The notes under the pieces are model-generated. The model worked only from the letters and a program-made list of their open reading frames with translations. It searched no databases and was not told the origin of the DNA. The position numbers and the translations under genes were made by a program. Positions 35,041 through 44,178 of a stretch of DNA of 64,000 nt are shown piece by piece (positions within the stretch are counted from its first letter, which is position 1; every line of letters begins with the position of its first letter). The DNA is from Williamsia maris (lineage in GTDB: Bacteria; Actinomycetota; Actinomycetes; Mycobacteriales; Mycobacteriaceae): assembly GCF_024171815.1 (NCBI RefSeq), contig NZ_JAMTCJ010000002.1:434001-498000 (forward strand), given 5' to 3'.

Positions 35041-37146
35041 GTGGTTCGCATTCCGCTCACCCTTTTCTCTGCGCCCGCAGGCGCCCGATCACAGACCTGC
35101 GGCGCCACGCCCGGCTCGTCCGGGCGCGCCCGGGTGACCTGCCTCTACAAATGCGGTGACGCGTGCAGGCACCAGCCCGGCAACACCAGCGACAACGAGT
35201 ACTTCGGCGACGTGGTGCGCACAATGGTCTCCCGGCGCTCGATCCTGAGGGGCTCGGCGACCGTCGCCGTGGGGGTGGGCGCCGCCGCTGCGCTTGCCGC
35301 ATGTGGTGACGACAGCGCGACCACCTCGACGCCGTCGACACCACCGGTCACCGGATCCGGTACGGGCGACGGCATGGCCTTCACCCCCGTCGCGCCCAAC
35401 ACCCAAGATGCCCTGGTGGTCCCGGACGGATACGAGCAGTCCGTCGTCATCCGCTGGGGCGACCCGGTGATGCCCGGAGCACCGGCGTTCGACTTCGCCG
35501 CGCAGACCCCGCAGGCCCAGGAGATGCAGTTCGGCTTCAACAACGACTTCGCCGGATTGATCGCCATCGACGGCGAACCGAACAACTTCTACCTCGTGTG
35601 CAACCAGGAGTACACGACCGAGGAGTTCATGTTCACCGGTTACAAGAAGCTGGACCCGACCGAGAACCAGGCACGCGTGTCGATGGCCGCACACGGGATC
35701 ACCGTCGTCGAGGTCACGTCCGAATCCGGTAGCGGAAAGCTGACCCCGCTTGTCGGACAGCGGAACCGACGCATCACCGCGTCGACACCGTTCACCCTCA
35801 CCGGCCCCGCCGCGGGCAGTGAGTTCGTGAAGACCACGGCCGACCCGGCCGGGACCACCGTGCTCGGCACCATCGCCAACTGCTCGGGCGGACTGACCCC
35901 GTGGGGCACGATGCTCTCGGGCGAGGAGAACTACAACAACTACTTCTCCAACGCCGACAAGGTGACCGACCCGGCCGCGAAAGAGGGCCTCGACCGGTAC
36001 AGCTTCGCCGACGACGCCGACTACCACGTGTGGGGCCGGTACGAATCGCGCTTCGACCTCGCCCGGGATCCCAACGAGGCCAACCGGTTCGGCTACGTCG
36101 TGGAGGTGAACCCGCACGACCCGACGTCCACCCCGATCAAGCACTCGTCGCTCGGGCGGCTCAAGCACGAGTCGGCCAACATCTTCGTCACCTCCGACGG
36201 AACCGTCGTCGCCTACACCGGTGACGACGAGCGGTTCGAGTACATCTACAAGTTCGTGTCGTCGAAGAAGATCACGCCCGGCAACGGGGCCTCCGCGATG
36301 CGCAACAACCTGCGCATCCTCGAGGTCGGCACGCTCTACGTCGCCAGGCTCACCGGCGAGGCGCCGGACCAGATCGACGGCAGCGGAAAGCTTCCGACCG
36401 ACGGGAAGTTCGCGGGCAAGGGCACCTGGATCCCGCTGCTCACCGTCAACGACGACGGCTCGTCGGAGTCGAAGATCGCCGGGATGACCGCAGCGCAGGT
36501 CGCCGTGTTCACCCGCACCGCCGCCGACAAGGCCGGAGCCACCAAGATGGACCGGCCCGAGGACATCGAGCCGCACCCCAAGACCGGCAAGGTCTACTGC
36601 GCCTTGACCAACAACACCAAGCGCGGCACCGACGGTGAGGCCGGCGCCGACGAGGCCAATCCGCGCAACGAGAACAAGAACGGTCAGATCATCGAGTTCA
36701 CCGATGATCACGCCGGCACGGAGTTCACCTGGGAGTTGTTGCTGGTCTGCGGCGACCCGGCCGAGGCCGACACGTATTACGGCGGGTTCGACAAGACGAA
36801 GGTCAGCCCGATCTCGTGCCCGGACAACGTGGCGTTCGACCCGCACGGCAACCTGTGGATCTCCACCGACGGCAATGCCCTGAAGAGCAACGACGGATTG
36901 TTCGCGGTCGCGCTCGACGGCGAGAACCGCGGCGAGACAAAGCAGTTCCTCACCGTCCCCCGAGGCGCGGAGACCTGTGGGCCGATCATCACCGAGGACC
37001 GCGTGATCGTCTGCGTCCAGCACCCGGGCGAGGAGGACGAGTACAGCGCGGACAAGCCGTACTCGAACTGGCCCGACGGCGGGTCGTCACAGCCCCGCCC
37101 ATCGGTGGTCGCGGTGTGGAAGACCGGCGGCAAGATCGGGGTCTGA
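35041..37146 (+). CDS. PhoX-family Tat-exported phosphatase (DUF839)
   Basis: 701 residues. The N-terminus has the family-specific KCGDACRHQPGNTSDNEYFGD stretch, then a Tat signal (SRRSILRGSATVAVGVGAA) ending in an LAACG lipobox, so the mature protein may be lipid-anchored outside the membrane. PhoX enzymes are calcium/iron-dependent alkaline phosphatases with a beta-propeller; GLTPWGTMLSGEENYNNYF, MDRPEDIEPHPKTGKVYCAL and DNVAFDPHGNLWISTDG are characteristic. GTG 35041 is preceded by GGGAGA. The role is probably phosphate scavenging. Confidence 0.9.
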   Translation: MVRIPLTLFSAPAGARSQTCGATPGSSGRARVTCLYKCGDACRHQPGNTSDNEYFGDVVRTMVSRRSILRGSATVAVGVGAAAALAACGDDSATTSTPSTPPVTGSGTGDGMAFTPVAPNTQDALVVPDGYEQSVVIRWGDPVMPGAPAFDFAAQTPQAQEMQFGFNNDFAGLIAIDGEPNNFYLVCNQEYTTEEFMFTGYKKLDPTENQARVSMAAHGITVVEVTSESGSGKLTPLVGQRNRRITASTPFTLTGPAAGSEFVKTTADPAGTTVLGTIANCSGGLTPWGTMLSGEENYNNYFSNADKVTDPAAKEGLDRYSFADDADYHVWGRYESRFDLARDPNEANRFGYVVEVNPHDPTSTPIKHSSLGRLKHESANIFVTSDGTVVAYTGDDERFEYIYKFVSSKKITPGNGASAMRNNLRILEVGTLYVARLTGEAPDQIDGSGKLPTDGKFAGKGTWIPLLTVNDDGSSESKIAGMTAAQVAVFTRTAADKAGATKMDRPEDIEPHPKTGKVYCALTNNTKRGTDGEAGADEANPRNENKNGQIIEFTDDHAGTEFTWELLLVCGDPAEADTYYGGFDKTKVSPISCPDNVAFDPHGNLWISTDGNALKSNDGLFAVALDGENRGETKQFLTVPRGAETCGPIITEDRVIVCVQHPGEEDEYSADKPYSNWPDGGSSQPRPSVVAVWKTGGKIGV

Positions 37147-37157
37147 CCGGCCGATCC

Positions 37158-37194
37158 GTAGCAGTTCGTGTCGCCTGGCGATACGAACTGCTAC
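37158..37194. terminator. Bidirectional terminator between phoX and the CorC-like gene
   Basis: GTAGCAGTTCGT and ACGAACTGCTAC are perfect 12-base complements, extended by the inner TCGCC/GGCGA pair. The hairpin lies between two convergent genes and overlaps the stop codon of the minus-strand gene. Confidence 0.85.
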
Positions 37195-38222
37195 GCGGTG
37201 CTGCCGACCGTCCCCGGCAACAGGCGATCGACCACGTCGGACAGCGTGACCACGCCGAGGACGTCACCAGTGCCTGCGGACTGCACGACGGCGAGGTGGG
37301 TTCTGGTCTCGCGCATGGTCCGGAGCACCGCGTGCACCGGTTCCTGCGCGTCGACGCGCAGCAGCGACCGCATCAGATCCCCGGCGGTGCTGGAGCTCTC
37401 GGCAGTGAGGCTGTCACGGACGTGCACGACGCCGACGGTGTTGGCGCCGGCGCGCACCAGCAGCCGCAGGTGGCCGCTGGTCCGGGCGGTCGCCCTGATC
37501 TCGGCGATCGACGCACCGACATCGACAGCCGCGATTCTCGCGAGAGTCGCAGATTCGGCGACCATGTCGCCGATGGCGAGGCTCTCGATCTCCAGCGCGC
37601 TGGTCAGCCTTCCGTGGTAGCGCTCGTCGAGCGTGCCGACGGTGCCGGAGTGCTCGACCAGGTGTCGTAGCCCCTCGGTGTCCTGGGTGCCGTCGGTCTG
37701 GTCGACGGGCTCCACCCCGACGCGACGCAGGCACCAATTGGCCATGTGGTTGAGGCCGACGAGCAGCGGTCGGGTGAGGAACATGAAGCCACGCATGGGG
37801 ATCGCCAACAGGGTGGCCGAGCGTTCCGGGTGCGCGATGGCCCAGGACTTCGGGGCCATCTCGCCGACCACGAGGTGCAGGAACGTCACGACGATCAGCG
37901 CGAGCACGAAGCCGATGACGTCGGCGATCCACAGCGGTGCGCCGAGGCTCTCGAACCGAGGGGTCAGCCAGTAGTGCACCGCAGGCTTGGTCACCGCGCC
38001 CAGGGCCAGGGTGCAGACGGTGATGCCCAGCTGCGAGCCCGCGAGGAGCACCGACAGATCCGACGCGCTGCGCAGGGCCGCGCGCGCCGCACGGCTGTTC
38101 ACCGCGGCGTCCTCGAGTCGGTGGCGGCGGGCTGCGATGAGCGCGAACTCGATGGCCACGAAGAACGCGCTCGCGGCGATCAGTCCCGCGGTGACGAGGA
38201 CGAGTACCCAGGGATTGCTCAT
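37191..38222 (-). CDS. CNNM/CorC (HlyC/CorC) family membrane protein, second copy
   Basis: 343 residues from ATG 38222 (MSNPWVLVLVTAGLIAASAFF). A DUF21 membrane domain (FFVAIEFALIAARRHRLEDA, GSQLGITVCTLALG, HLVVGEMAPKSWAIAHPER) is followed by a CBS pair region (VHVRDSL, DVLGVVTLSDVVDRLL). It is shorter than its upstream partner and lacks the C-terminal CorC_HlyC domain. It overlaps that partner by 4 bp (ATGA). Family members act in Mg/Co efflux or membrane homeostasis; the pair may form a heteromer. Confidence 0.9.
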   Translation of the reverse strand: MSNPWVLVLVTAGLIAASAFFVAIEFALIAARRHRLEDAAVNSRAARAALRSASDLSVLLAGSQLGITVCTLALGAVTKPAVHYWLTPRFESLGAPLWIADVIGFVLALIVVTFLHLVVGEMAPKSWAIAHPERSATLLAIPMRGFMFLTRPLLVGLNHMANWCLRRVGVEPVDQTDGTQDTEGLRHLVEHSGTVGTLDERYHGRLTSALEIESLAIGDMVAESATLARIAAVDVGASIAEIRATARTSGHLRLLVRAGANTVGVVHVRDSLTAESSSTAGDLMRSLLRVDAQEPVHAVLRTMRETRTHLAVVQSAGTGDVLGVVTLSDVVDRLLPGTVGSTA

Positions 38223-39610
38223 CGTGTCGTCTCCATGTCGGTGGCGGCGTGATCGTCGGAGTCGTTGTGGGCCATGTCGACCCGGACACACACCCGCGCG
38301 GGCACCATCCGTTCGACCGCGACGACCGTCACCGTCAGCAGACGCCCGGGTGGGTCGTCGTCGTGGAGAAGATCGGCCGCGTCGGCCTCGAGCGGGATCG
38401 CGACGTGGCTCCCCTTCTCGGGGAATCCCCCGGCCGCGTGGATCGTGGCGCCGGCGAGGGTCTCGTAATCCCCCGCGGGAAGGCGGAACCCGATGACCCG
38501 CTCGACCTCGTCGATGGGGAGATCCCCCGGCATCGACCACCCCTCGTCGACCGAGCCGGTGACGGCGGCGGCGGTGCCCGCATCGTGTTCGTCGTCGATG
38601 TCGCCGACGAGTTCCTCGGCGATGTCCTCGACGGTGACGATCCCCGCGAATCCGCCGTACTCGTCGATGACCAGTGCCATCTCGGCCTTCGCCGTCTCCA
38701 ACGTCGTCAGGACCGCGGGCAACGGCAGCGTCGTCGGCACCATCACAGCGGGGCGGGCGAAGTCGTCCGCGCTCCCGGAGGGGCGGTCGGCGAGCATGTC
38801 GTGCAGTGCGATCACACCGCGCAGGTCGTCGGGACCGTCGCCGATCACCGGGTACCGCGTGTGACCGGAACCCATGACTGCCAGCACCGCCGACACGTCG
38901 TCGTCCGCCGAGATCGTGTCGACCCGCGGGCGCGGGATCATGGCGTGCGCCGCGGTACGGCCGGGAAAGTCGAGGATCCGGTCGAGCAACGCCGACAGGT
39001 CGGGAGCGAGCTCGCCGGTGGCCCGCGACTCGGCGACGATGTGCGCGAGGTCGCGGGGTGTCGCCGAGTGCTCGACGTCGTGCACGGGCTTGATGCCGAG
39101 CACCTTGAGCAGCAGGTTCGACGACTGGTCGAACAGCCAGATCAGCCAGCCGAACAGCGACAGGTACAGCGTGGTGGAACGGGCCAGCCATTTGGCGACC
39201 GGCTCGGGTCGGGCGATGGCCAGGTTCTTGGGGAAGAGTTCGCCGAACAGCATCTGCACCAGCGTCGAGAGCACGACCGCGATGATCGTGCCCAACGCGA
39301 CACCCGTCGCGGCCGCGAACCCCAGACCACCCAGCAGCTCGCCGACGCCCTCACCGATGAGCGGCTCGGCCACGTAGCCGACCAACAGACCGGTGACGGT
39401 GATGCCGAGCTGTGCACCGGACAGCATGAAGGAGGTCCGACGCGTCACCCGCAGGGCACGTTCGGCGCTGCGGTCGCCCGCTGCGGCCTGCGCCTTGAGC
39501 CGTGAGCGGTCGGCAGCCATGTAGGCGAACTCCTGCGCGACGAAGTAGCCGGTGAACGCGGTGATCACGAGGACCACGAGGATGCCGGCGAGGATTCCGA
39601 GGATCGTCAC
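38219..39610 (-). CDS. CNNM/CorC (HlyC/CorC) family membrane protein, full-length copy
   Basis: 463 residues: DUF21 membrane domain (TGYFVAQEFAYMAADRSRLKA, GAQLGITVTGLLVGYVAEPLI, MLFGELFPKNLAIARPEPV), a CBS pair (AMIPRPRVDTISADD ... GVIALHDML), then a CorC_HlyC domain (DEYGGFAGIVTVEDIAEELVG, GDLPIDEVERVIGFRLP). Likely a divalent-cation transporter or sensor at the cytoplasmic membrane. First gene of a two-gene overlapping operon; paired copies are common in Mycobacteriales. Confidence 0.92.
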   Translation of the reverse strand: MTILGILAGILVVLVITAFTGYFVAQEFAYMAADRSRLKAQAAAGDRSAERALRVTRRTSFMLSGAQLGITVTGLLVGYVAEPLIGEGVGELLGGLGFAAATGVALGTIIAVVLSTLVQMLFGELFPKNLAIARPEPVAKWLARSTTLYLSLFGWLIWLFDQSSNLLLKVLGIKPVHDVEHSATPRDLAHIVAESRATGELAPDLSALLDRILDFPGRTAAHAMIPRPRVDTISADDDVSAVLAVMGSGHTRYPVIGDGPDDLRGVIALHDMLADRPSGSADDFARPAVMVPTTLPLPAVLTTLETAKAEMALVIDEYGGFAGIVTVEDIAEELVGDIDDEHDAGTAAAVTGSVDEGWSMPGDLPIDEVERVIGFRLPAGDYETLAGATIHAAGGFPEKGSHVAIPLEADAADLLHDDDPPGRLLTVTVVAVERMVPARVCVRVDMAHNDSDDHAATDMETTR

Positions 39611-39664
39611 GACACTTCTACGTCCAACTGAACGTAAAAGTTCCTTTACCTACCGGGCAGTGAC

Positions 39665-41005
39665 CTAATCGAGCCAGTCCAGGACGGCCGCCGCGGTCCA
39701 ACTCTGTTGCATGCTGCCCAGCGGCTCGCCGGTGAACGGTTCGTAGTATTCGGCGAACGCACCGTCCTGTGCCTGGCGCAGCCCCTCCTCGCGGAGGCGG
39801 GCCGAACGTTCGGGCCAACCGCGCCGGGCGAATGCCCATGAGAACAGCCAGGTGATCACCGGCCACACCGGTCCGCGCCAGTACTCGCGCGGTTTGAAGT
39901 TCGCCGCGATGGGCGAGTTCGACGGCGGGACGGCGTACCTCAGGTCGGGATGGCCACAGAAACGCGGACCCTCGAAGATCCGCAACAGCGTCCGTTCGCG
40001 GTCGCGGGGCAGGCCGCCGCAGAGCAGCGGAGCGAAGGCCGCGATGGTCTCGGTGTTGATCCACCGTCCGGCGCGCAGGTCGAAGTCGCGGGCGATGCCG
40101 TTGCGCTCGTTGGTCGCCGACACCACGCCGGCACGGAAGCGATCGGCCCACGCCCGCAGGTCACGGACGTCCGCCCGGGGCTTCGAGTAGTCCTCACCGA
40201 TGGTCGCGAGGACGTCGCACGCGACGGCGAAGATGGCGCTGACGAACACGTCCTCGACGGCGAAGCTCATCACGTCGGGCAGCAGGGCGTCGTCGTAGTT
40301 GACCCGTTTCATCTGCTCGACGAGCCACAGGTAGCGGTCGTACTCGAGGTCGGTGGGGCGCATGGTGAGGTCGGCGACGTGGGTCAGATCGGCGCGGGTG
40401 TACGGCGGCAGGTCGGCCCCGGGGACGACGTTCTCGTAGGCGGCGTCCCAGCGTGGCGAGTTGTCCATGCCGGACTCCCAGCCGTGGAACAGCGTGATCC
40501 GACCCCGCCCGCCCGGATCCCGGGCGTCGGCCAGCCAGCGGTGCCACCGCACCAGGTCGCCCCAGCGACGATCCAGGAACTCGTTGGCCACCGCGCGGGT
40601 CGTGCGCCCTCGTCGACGGGACTGGTCGAGGATCCGCTGCACCGCGATCGCGTGGACGGGCGGCTGGGTGATGCCGGAGGTGTCGGCGGTCGTCGGGGCG
40701 TGGGCGGCCAGTTTTGCGCACTCCCATCGCGCCGGGCCGGGGAAGTATCCGTCGCGGCCGTTGGCGAACACGATGTGCGGGATCATCCCGTTGGTCCACT
40801 GGGCCGAGAGCAGGGTGTCCATCTCGATCACCGCGCGTTCCACGCTCAGCGGTGCCAGACCGACCGAGACGAACGCGGCGTCCCAGCTCCACATGTGCGG
40901 GTACAGCTTGGGTGCGGCGCTGGTCATGGTGCCGAGATCGTTGCCGCGCAGGAGATAGGCCGCGCGCGCCGACAGCTGGGTCGGGGTGAAGCCGAGGTTC
41001 GCCAC
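39665..41005 (-). CDS. ggh: Glucosylglycerate hydrolase (GH63-like)
   Basis: 446 residues from GTG 41005, which has GGAGG seven bases upstream; this equals the length I recall for mycobacterial GgH. Sequence such as TPTQLSARAAYLLRGNDLGT, LYPHMWSWDAAFVSVGLA, HGWESGMDNSPRWD and AEYYEPFTGEPLGSMQQSW matches what I know of that enzyme. It hydrolyses glucosylglycerate, a compatible solute and methylglucose-lipopolysaccharide precursor that accumulates under nitrogen limitation, to glucose and glycerate. The Asp in GMDNS and Glu in YYEPFTGE are the likely catalytic residues. The frame stays open upstream but without homology. Confidence 0.88.
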   Translation of the reverse strand: MANLGFTPTQLSARAAYLLRGNDLGTMTSAAPKLYPHMWSWDAAFVSVGLAPLSVERAVIEMDTLLSAQWTNGMIPHIVFANGRDGYFPGPARWECAKLAAHAPTTADTSGITQPPVHAIAVQRILDQSRRRGRTTRAVANEFLDRRWGDLVRWHRWLADARDPGGRGRITLFHGWESGMDNSPRWDAAYENVVPGADLPPYTRADLTHVADLTMRPTDLEYDRYLWLVEQMKRVNYDDALLPDVMSFAVEDVFVSAIFAVACDVLATIGEDYSKPRADVRDLRAWADRFRAGVVSATNERNGIARDFDLRAGRWINTETIAAFAPLLCGGLPRDRERTLLRIFEGPRFCGHPDLRYAVPPSNSPIAANFKPREYWRGPVWPVITWLFSWAFARRGWPERSARLREEGLRQAQDGAFAEYYEPFTGEPLGSMQQSWTAAAVLDWLD

Positions 41006-41174
41006 CTCGCCATCCTCCCGCACACCTGCGGTTTCGCGCGCGGCGGCGCGATCGGGCCCGACACCGCGCGGACGGGGCGGAGTCCGATTCGCACCAATTT
41101 GCCAGGTGGTTTTCAGGAACGCCGCATATCTTCGGTTCTCATCACCGCACCAGGACACGATGAGACGGAGCGAC

Positions 41175-41870
41175 ATGAAGAAGAAGCTGCTGTGGGCCGC
41201 CGGAGTGATCGTCGTGGTCGTGATCGTGGCGGTCGCCGCCGGACCATGGGTCTACAAGAACTGGATCGTCGAGGACGCCGATGAGGCGCTGAGTCTGCCC
41301 TCGCAGACCCAGGCCGCCCAGGGCGACGTCAACGGCGCGTGGACCGTCGTCGCCGGCCCGGACGCACAGGACACCCGGACGCAGGCGGGGTACCGGGTCG
41401 ACGAGGTGCTGCGCGGGGAGAACATCACGGTCAACGGCCGCACCGCGAAGGTCACCGGCGGCATCGACGTCGCCGCCGACAAACTCGAGAGCGGCACCAT
41501 CACCGTGGACGTCGCATCCATCACGAGCCCGGAGTCGTCGCGCGACAACAGGTTCCGCGGCTCCGGGATCATGGACACCTCTGCGCATCCCACCGCTACG
41601 TTCGAGATCACGAGTCCCGCCGACATCTCCGGGGTCCCGGCCTCGGGTGCGGCCGCCACGGTCCCGGTGACCGGCACGATGACCCTCAAGGGCGAAAAGC
41701 GGGACGTGAGCACCGATCTCAACGTCAAACGATCGGGGACCTCGGTCATCGTGCAGGGCTCGATCCCGGTGACATGGTCGGACTACGGCGTCGAAGCGCC
41801 CTCGCTCGGCTTCGTCCAGGTCGAGAAGACCGGATCCATCGAGTTCCTGGTGAACCTCGACCGCGCCTGA
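41175..41870 (+). CDS. YceI-family lipocalin-like protein, membrane-anchored
   Basis: 231 residues from ATG 41175 (GGAG five bases upstream). An N-terminal membrane anchor (LLWAAGVIVVVVIVAVAAGP) is followed by a YceI domain: TQAGYRVDEVLRGENITVNG, TVDVASITSPESSRDNRFRG, AHPTATFEITSP, GTMTLKGEKRDVSTDL and YGVEAPSLGFVQVEKTGSIEF. YceI proteins bind isoprenoid-like lipids in a beta barrel. It probably faces outward. It diverges from ggh and converges with ilvD. Confidence 0.9.
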   Translation: MKKKLLWAAGVIVVVVIVAVAAGPWVYKNWIVEDADEALSLPSQTQAAQGDVNGAWTVVAGPDAQDTRTQAGYRVDEVLRGENITVNGRTAKVTGGIDVAADKLESGTITVDVASITSPESSRDNRFRGSGIMDTSAHPTATFEITSPADISGVPASGAAATVPVTGTMTLKGEKRDVSTDLNVKRSGTSVIVQGSIPVTWSDYGVEAPSLGFVQVEKTGSIEFLVNLDRA

Positions 41871-41886
41871 CCGCGTACGCCGAGAG

Positions 41887-43593
41887 TCAGCTGCAGACCG
41901 CTCCCTGCGACGCCGAGCCGACGAGCTTGGCGTACTTGGACAGGACCCCGCGGGTGTAGCGCGGGGGCAGCGGCGCCCAGCCCTGCCTGCGTGATTCGAG
42001 CTCGGCCTCGTCGACGAGCAGATCGAGCGTGCCGGTCCCGACATCGAGCCGGATCTGGTCACCGTCGCGCACGAAGGCGACCGGACCGCCGTCGACGGCC
42101 TCGGGCGCCACGTGTCCGACGCAGAGCCCGGTGGTGCCGCCGGAGAACCGGCCGTCGGTCAGCAGCAGGACGTCCTTGCCGAGGCCCGCGCCCTTGATCG
42201 CGCCGGTGATGGCGAGCATCTCGCGCATCCCGGGCCCACCCTTCGGGCCCTCGTAGCGGATGACGACGACATCGCCGGCCGCGATCGTGCCGTCCTCGAG
42301 GGCATCCATCGCCGCACGCTCACGCTCGAACACGCGGGCGGTGCCGACGAAGACGTCGGAGTCGAACCCGGCGGACTTGACCACGGCGCCGCCCGGGGCG
42401 AGGGAACCCTTGAGGATCGTGATGCCGCCGGTGGGGTGGATCGGCTCGCTCATCGCGCGCAGCACCTTGCCGTCCGGGTCGGGCGGGGCGATGTCGGCGA
42501 GGTTCTCGGCGACGGTCCGGCCGGTCACGGTCAGGCAGTCCCCGTGCAGCAGACCCGCGTCGAGCAGGGCCTTCATCACCACGGGAACGCCGCCGATGGC
42601 GTCGACGTCGGTCATGACGTGCTTGCCGAACGGCTTGACGTCGGCGAGGTGCGGGACCCGCGCCCCGACACGGGTGAAGTCGTCGAGGGTCAGCTCGACC
42701 TCGGCCTCGTGCGCGATGGCCAGCAGGTGCAGCACCGCGTTGGTGGAGCCGCCGAACGCCATGACGACGGCGATCGCGTTCTCGAACGCCTCGCGGGTCA
42801 TGATGTCGCGCGCGGTGATCCCGCGACGCAGGAGTTCGACGACGGCCTCGCCGCTGGCGTGCGCGAACTGATCGCGGCGACGATCCGGCGCGGGCGGGGA
42901 AGCACTGCCCGGCAACGACATCCCCAGCGCCTCGGCGGCGCTCGCCATCGTGTTCGCGGTGTACATACCGCCGCAGGCACCCTCACCGGGGCAGATCGCG
43001 CGTTCGATGGTGTCGACATCGGCACGCGACATCAGGCCACGCGAACAGGCTCCGACCGCCTCGAAGGCGTCGATGATGGTGACCTGGTGCTCGCTGCCGT
43101 CCGACAACGTCGCGAATCCCGGCAGGGTGGAGCCGGCGTAGAGGAAGACGCTCGCGAGGTTCAGACGTGCTGCGGCCATGAGCATTCCGGGCAGCGACTT
43201 GTCGCATCCGGCGAGGAGCACCGATCCGTCGAGACGCTCGGCGCTGACGACGGTCTCGACGCTGTCGGCGATGACCTCGCGCGAGACCAGCGAGAAATGC
43301 ATGCCCTCGTGGCCCATCGAGATGCCGTCGGACACCGAGATGGTGCCGAACTCGAGCGGGAAGCCACCAGCCGCGTGCACCCCGACCTTGACCGCCTTGG
43401 CCAGTCGCTCGAGGGAGAGGTTGCACGGGGTGATCTCGTTCCAGGACGACGCGACACCGATCTGCGACTTGACCCAGTCGTCGTCACCCATCCCGACCGC
43501 GCGCAGCATTCCGCGCGCCGCGGTCTTCTCCAGGCCGTCGGTGACGTCGCGACTGCGGGGTTTGACGTCCGGTGAGTTGTCCTCCGTCGACAT
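41887..43593 (-). CDS. ilvD: Dihydroxy-acid dehydratase
   Basis: 568 residues. Fe-S enzyme of branched-chain amino-acid (and pantothenate) synthesis that converts 2,3-dihydroxy-isovalerate to 2-ketoisovalerate. Signatures are [19 protein letters not shown] and [22 protein letters not shown], each carrying a cluster Cys, with the C-terminal [23 protein letters not shown]. The start [20 protein letters not shown] is standard. It stands alone, not next to other ilv genes. Confidence 0.96.
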   Translation of the reverse strand: MSTEDNSPDVKPRSRDVTDGLEKTAARGMLRAVGMGDDDWVKSQIGVASSWNEITPCNLSLERLAKAVKVGVHAAGGFPLEFGTISVSDGISMGHEGMHFSLVSREVIADSVETVVSAERLDGSVLLAGCDKSLPGMLMAAARLNLASVFLYAGSTLPGFATLSDGSEHQVTIIDAFEAVGACSRGLMSRADVDTIERAICPGEGACGGMYTANTMASAAEALGMSLPGSASPPAPDRRRDQFAHASGEAVVELLRRGITARDIMTREAFENAIAVVMAFGGSTNAVLHLLAIAHEAEVELTLDDFTRVGARVPHLADVKPFGKHVMTDVDAIGGVPVVMKALLDAGLLHGDCLTVTGRTVAENLADIAPPDPDGKVLRAMSEPIHPTGGITILKGSLAPGGAVVKSAGFDSDVFVGTARVFERERAAMDALEDGTIAAGDVVVIRYEGPKGGPGMREMLAITGAIKGAGLGKDVLLLTDGRFSGGTTGLCVGHVAPEAVDGGPVAFVRDGDQIRLDVGTGTLDLLVDEAELESRRQGWAPLPPRYTRGVLSKYAKLVGSASQGAVCS

Positions 43594-43705
43594 GACGCTC
43601 CTGACCTTCTACATCGAGAATCGGGCTGGGCTGCCCATGAATGGAACTCCGGAGCCAGCGTAAACCCGTTCCGACCGGCGCCCGATCCGACTACCGTTCC
43701 ACGGC

Positions 43706-44176
43706 ATGGCACCCACCCCGTACACCGTCTCCCGCACGACGGAGATCGCCGCGCCCGCCGATGCCGTGTTCGGGCTCGTCGCCGACTTCCACCGGTGGAC
43801 CGCGTGGTCACCGTGGGAACGCAACGACCCCGACGTCGAACGCACCTACGGCGGTCCGGACACCGGGGAGGGCGCCACGTACGGGTGGCGCGGCAACCGC
43901 AAGGCCGGCGCCGGCACCATGACGATCACCGAGGCGGATCGACCGGGACGCGTCGCCATCGACCTGCGGTTCGAGAAGCCGTTCTCGTCCGAGAGCACCG
44001 TCGTCTTCACGATCGTCGAGACGGAGTCGACCACGACGGTCGGCTGGACGATGGCCGGACACAGCACGGGGTTCGCCAAGCTGTTCGCCATGGTGGTCCC
44101 GATGGACAAGCTGATCGGCAAGGACTTCGAGAGGGGCCTGCTCGCGCTCAAGGAGCAGGCCGAGTCGGGCAGCTGA
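43706..44176 (+). CDS. SRPBCC-family (polyketide cyclase-like) protein
   Basis: 156 residues starting MAPTPYTVSRTTEIAAPADAVFGLVADFHRW, the START/Bet-v1-like hydrophobic-pocket fold, with GEGATYGWRGNRKAGAGTMTI and a final helix DKLIGKDFERGLLALKEQAE. Such proteins bind lipids or polyketides. It converges with the P450 gene, 2 bp apart. Confidence 0.87.
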   Translation: MAPTPYTVSRTTEIAAPADAVFGLVADFHRWTAWSPWERNDPDVERTYGGPDTGEGATYGWRGNRKAGAGTMTITEADRPGRVAIDLRFEKPFSSESTVVFTIVETESTTTVGWTMAGHSTGFAKLFAMVVPMDKLIGKDFERGLLALKEQAESGS

Positions 44177-44178
44177 GG

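Noticed and set aside
37191-39191. Continuous 666-codon minus-strand frame covering both CorC-like genes
   Set aside because: The region splits into two ordinary overlapping genes (38219-39610 and 37191-38222); the upstream half of the long frame is a shadow of the first.
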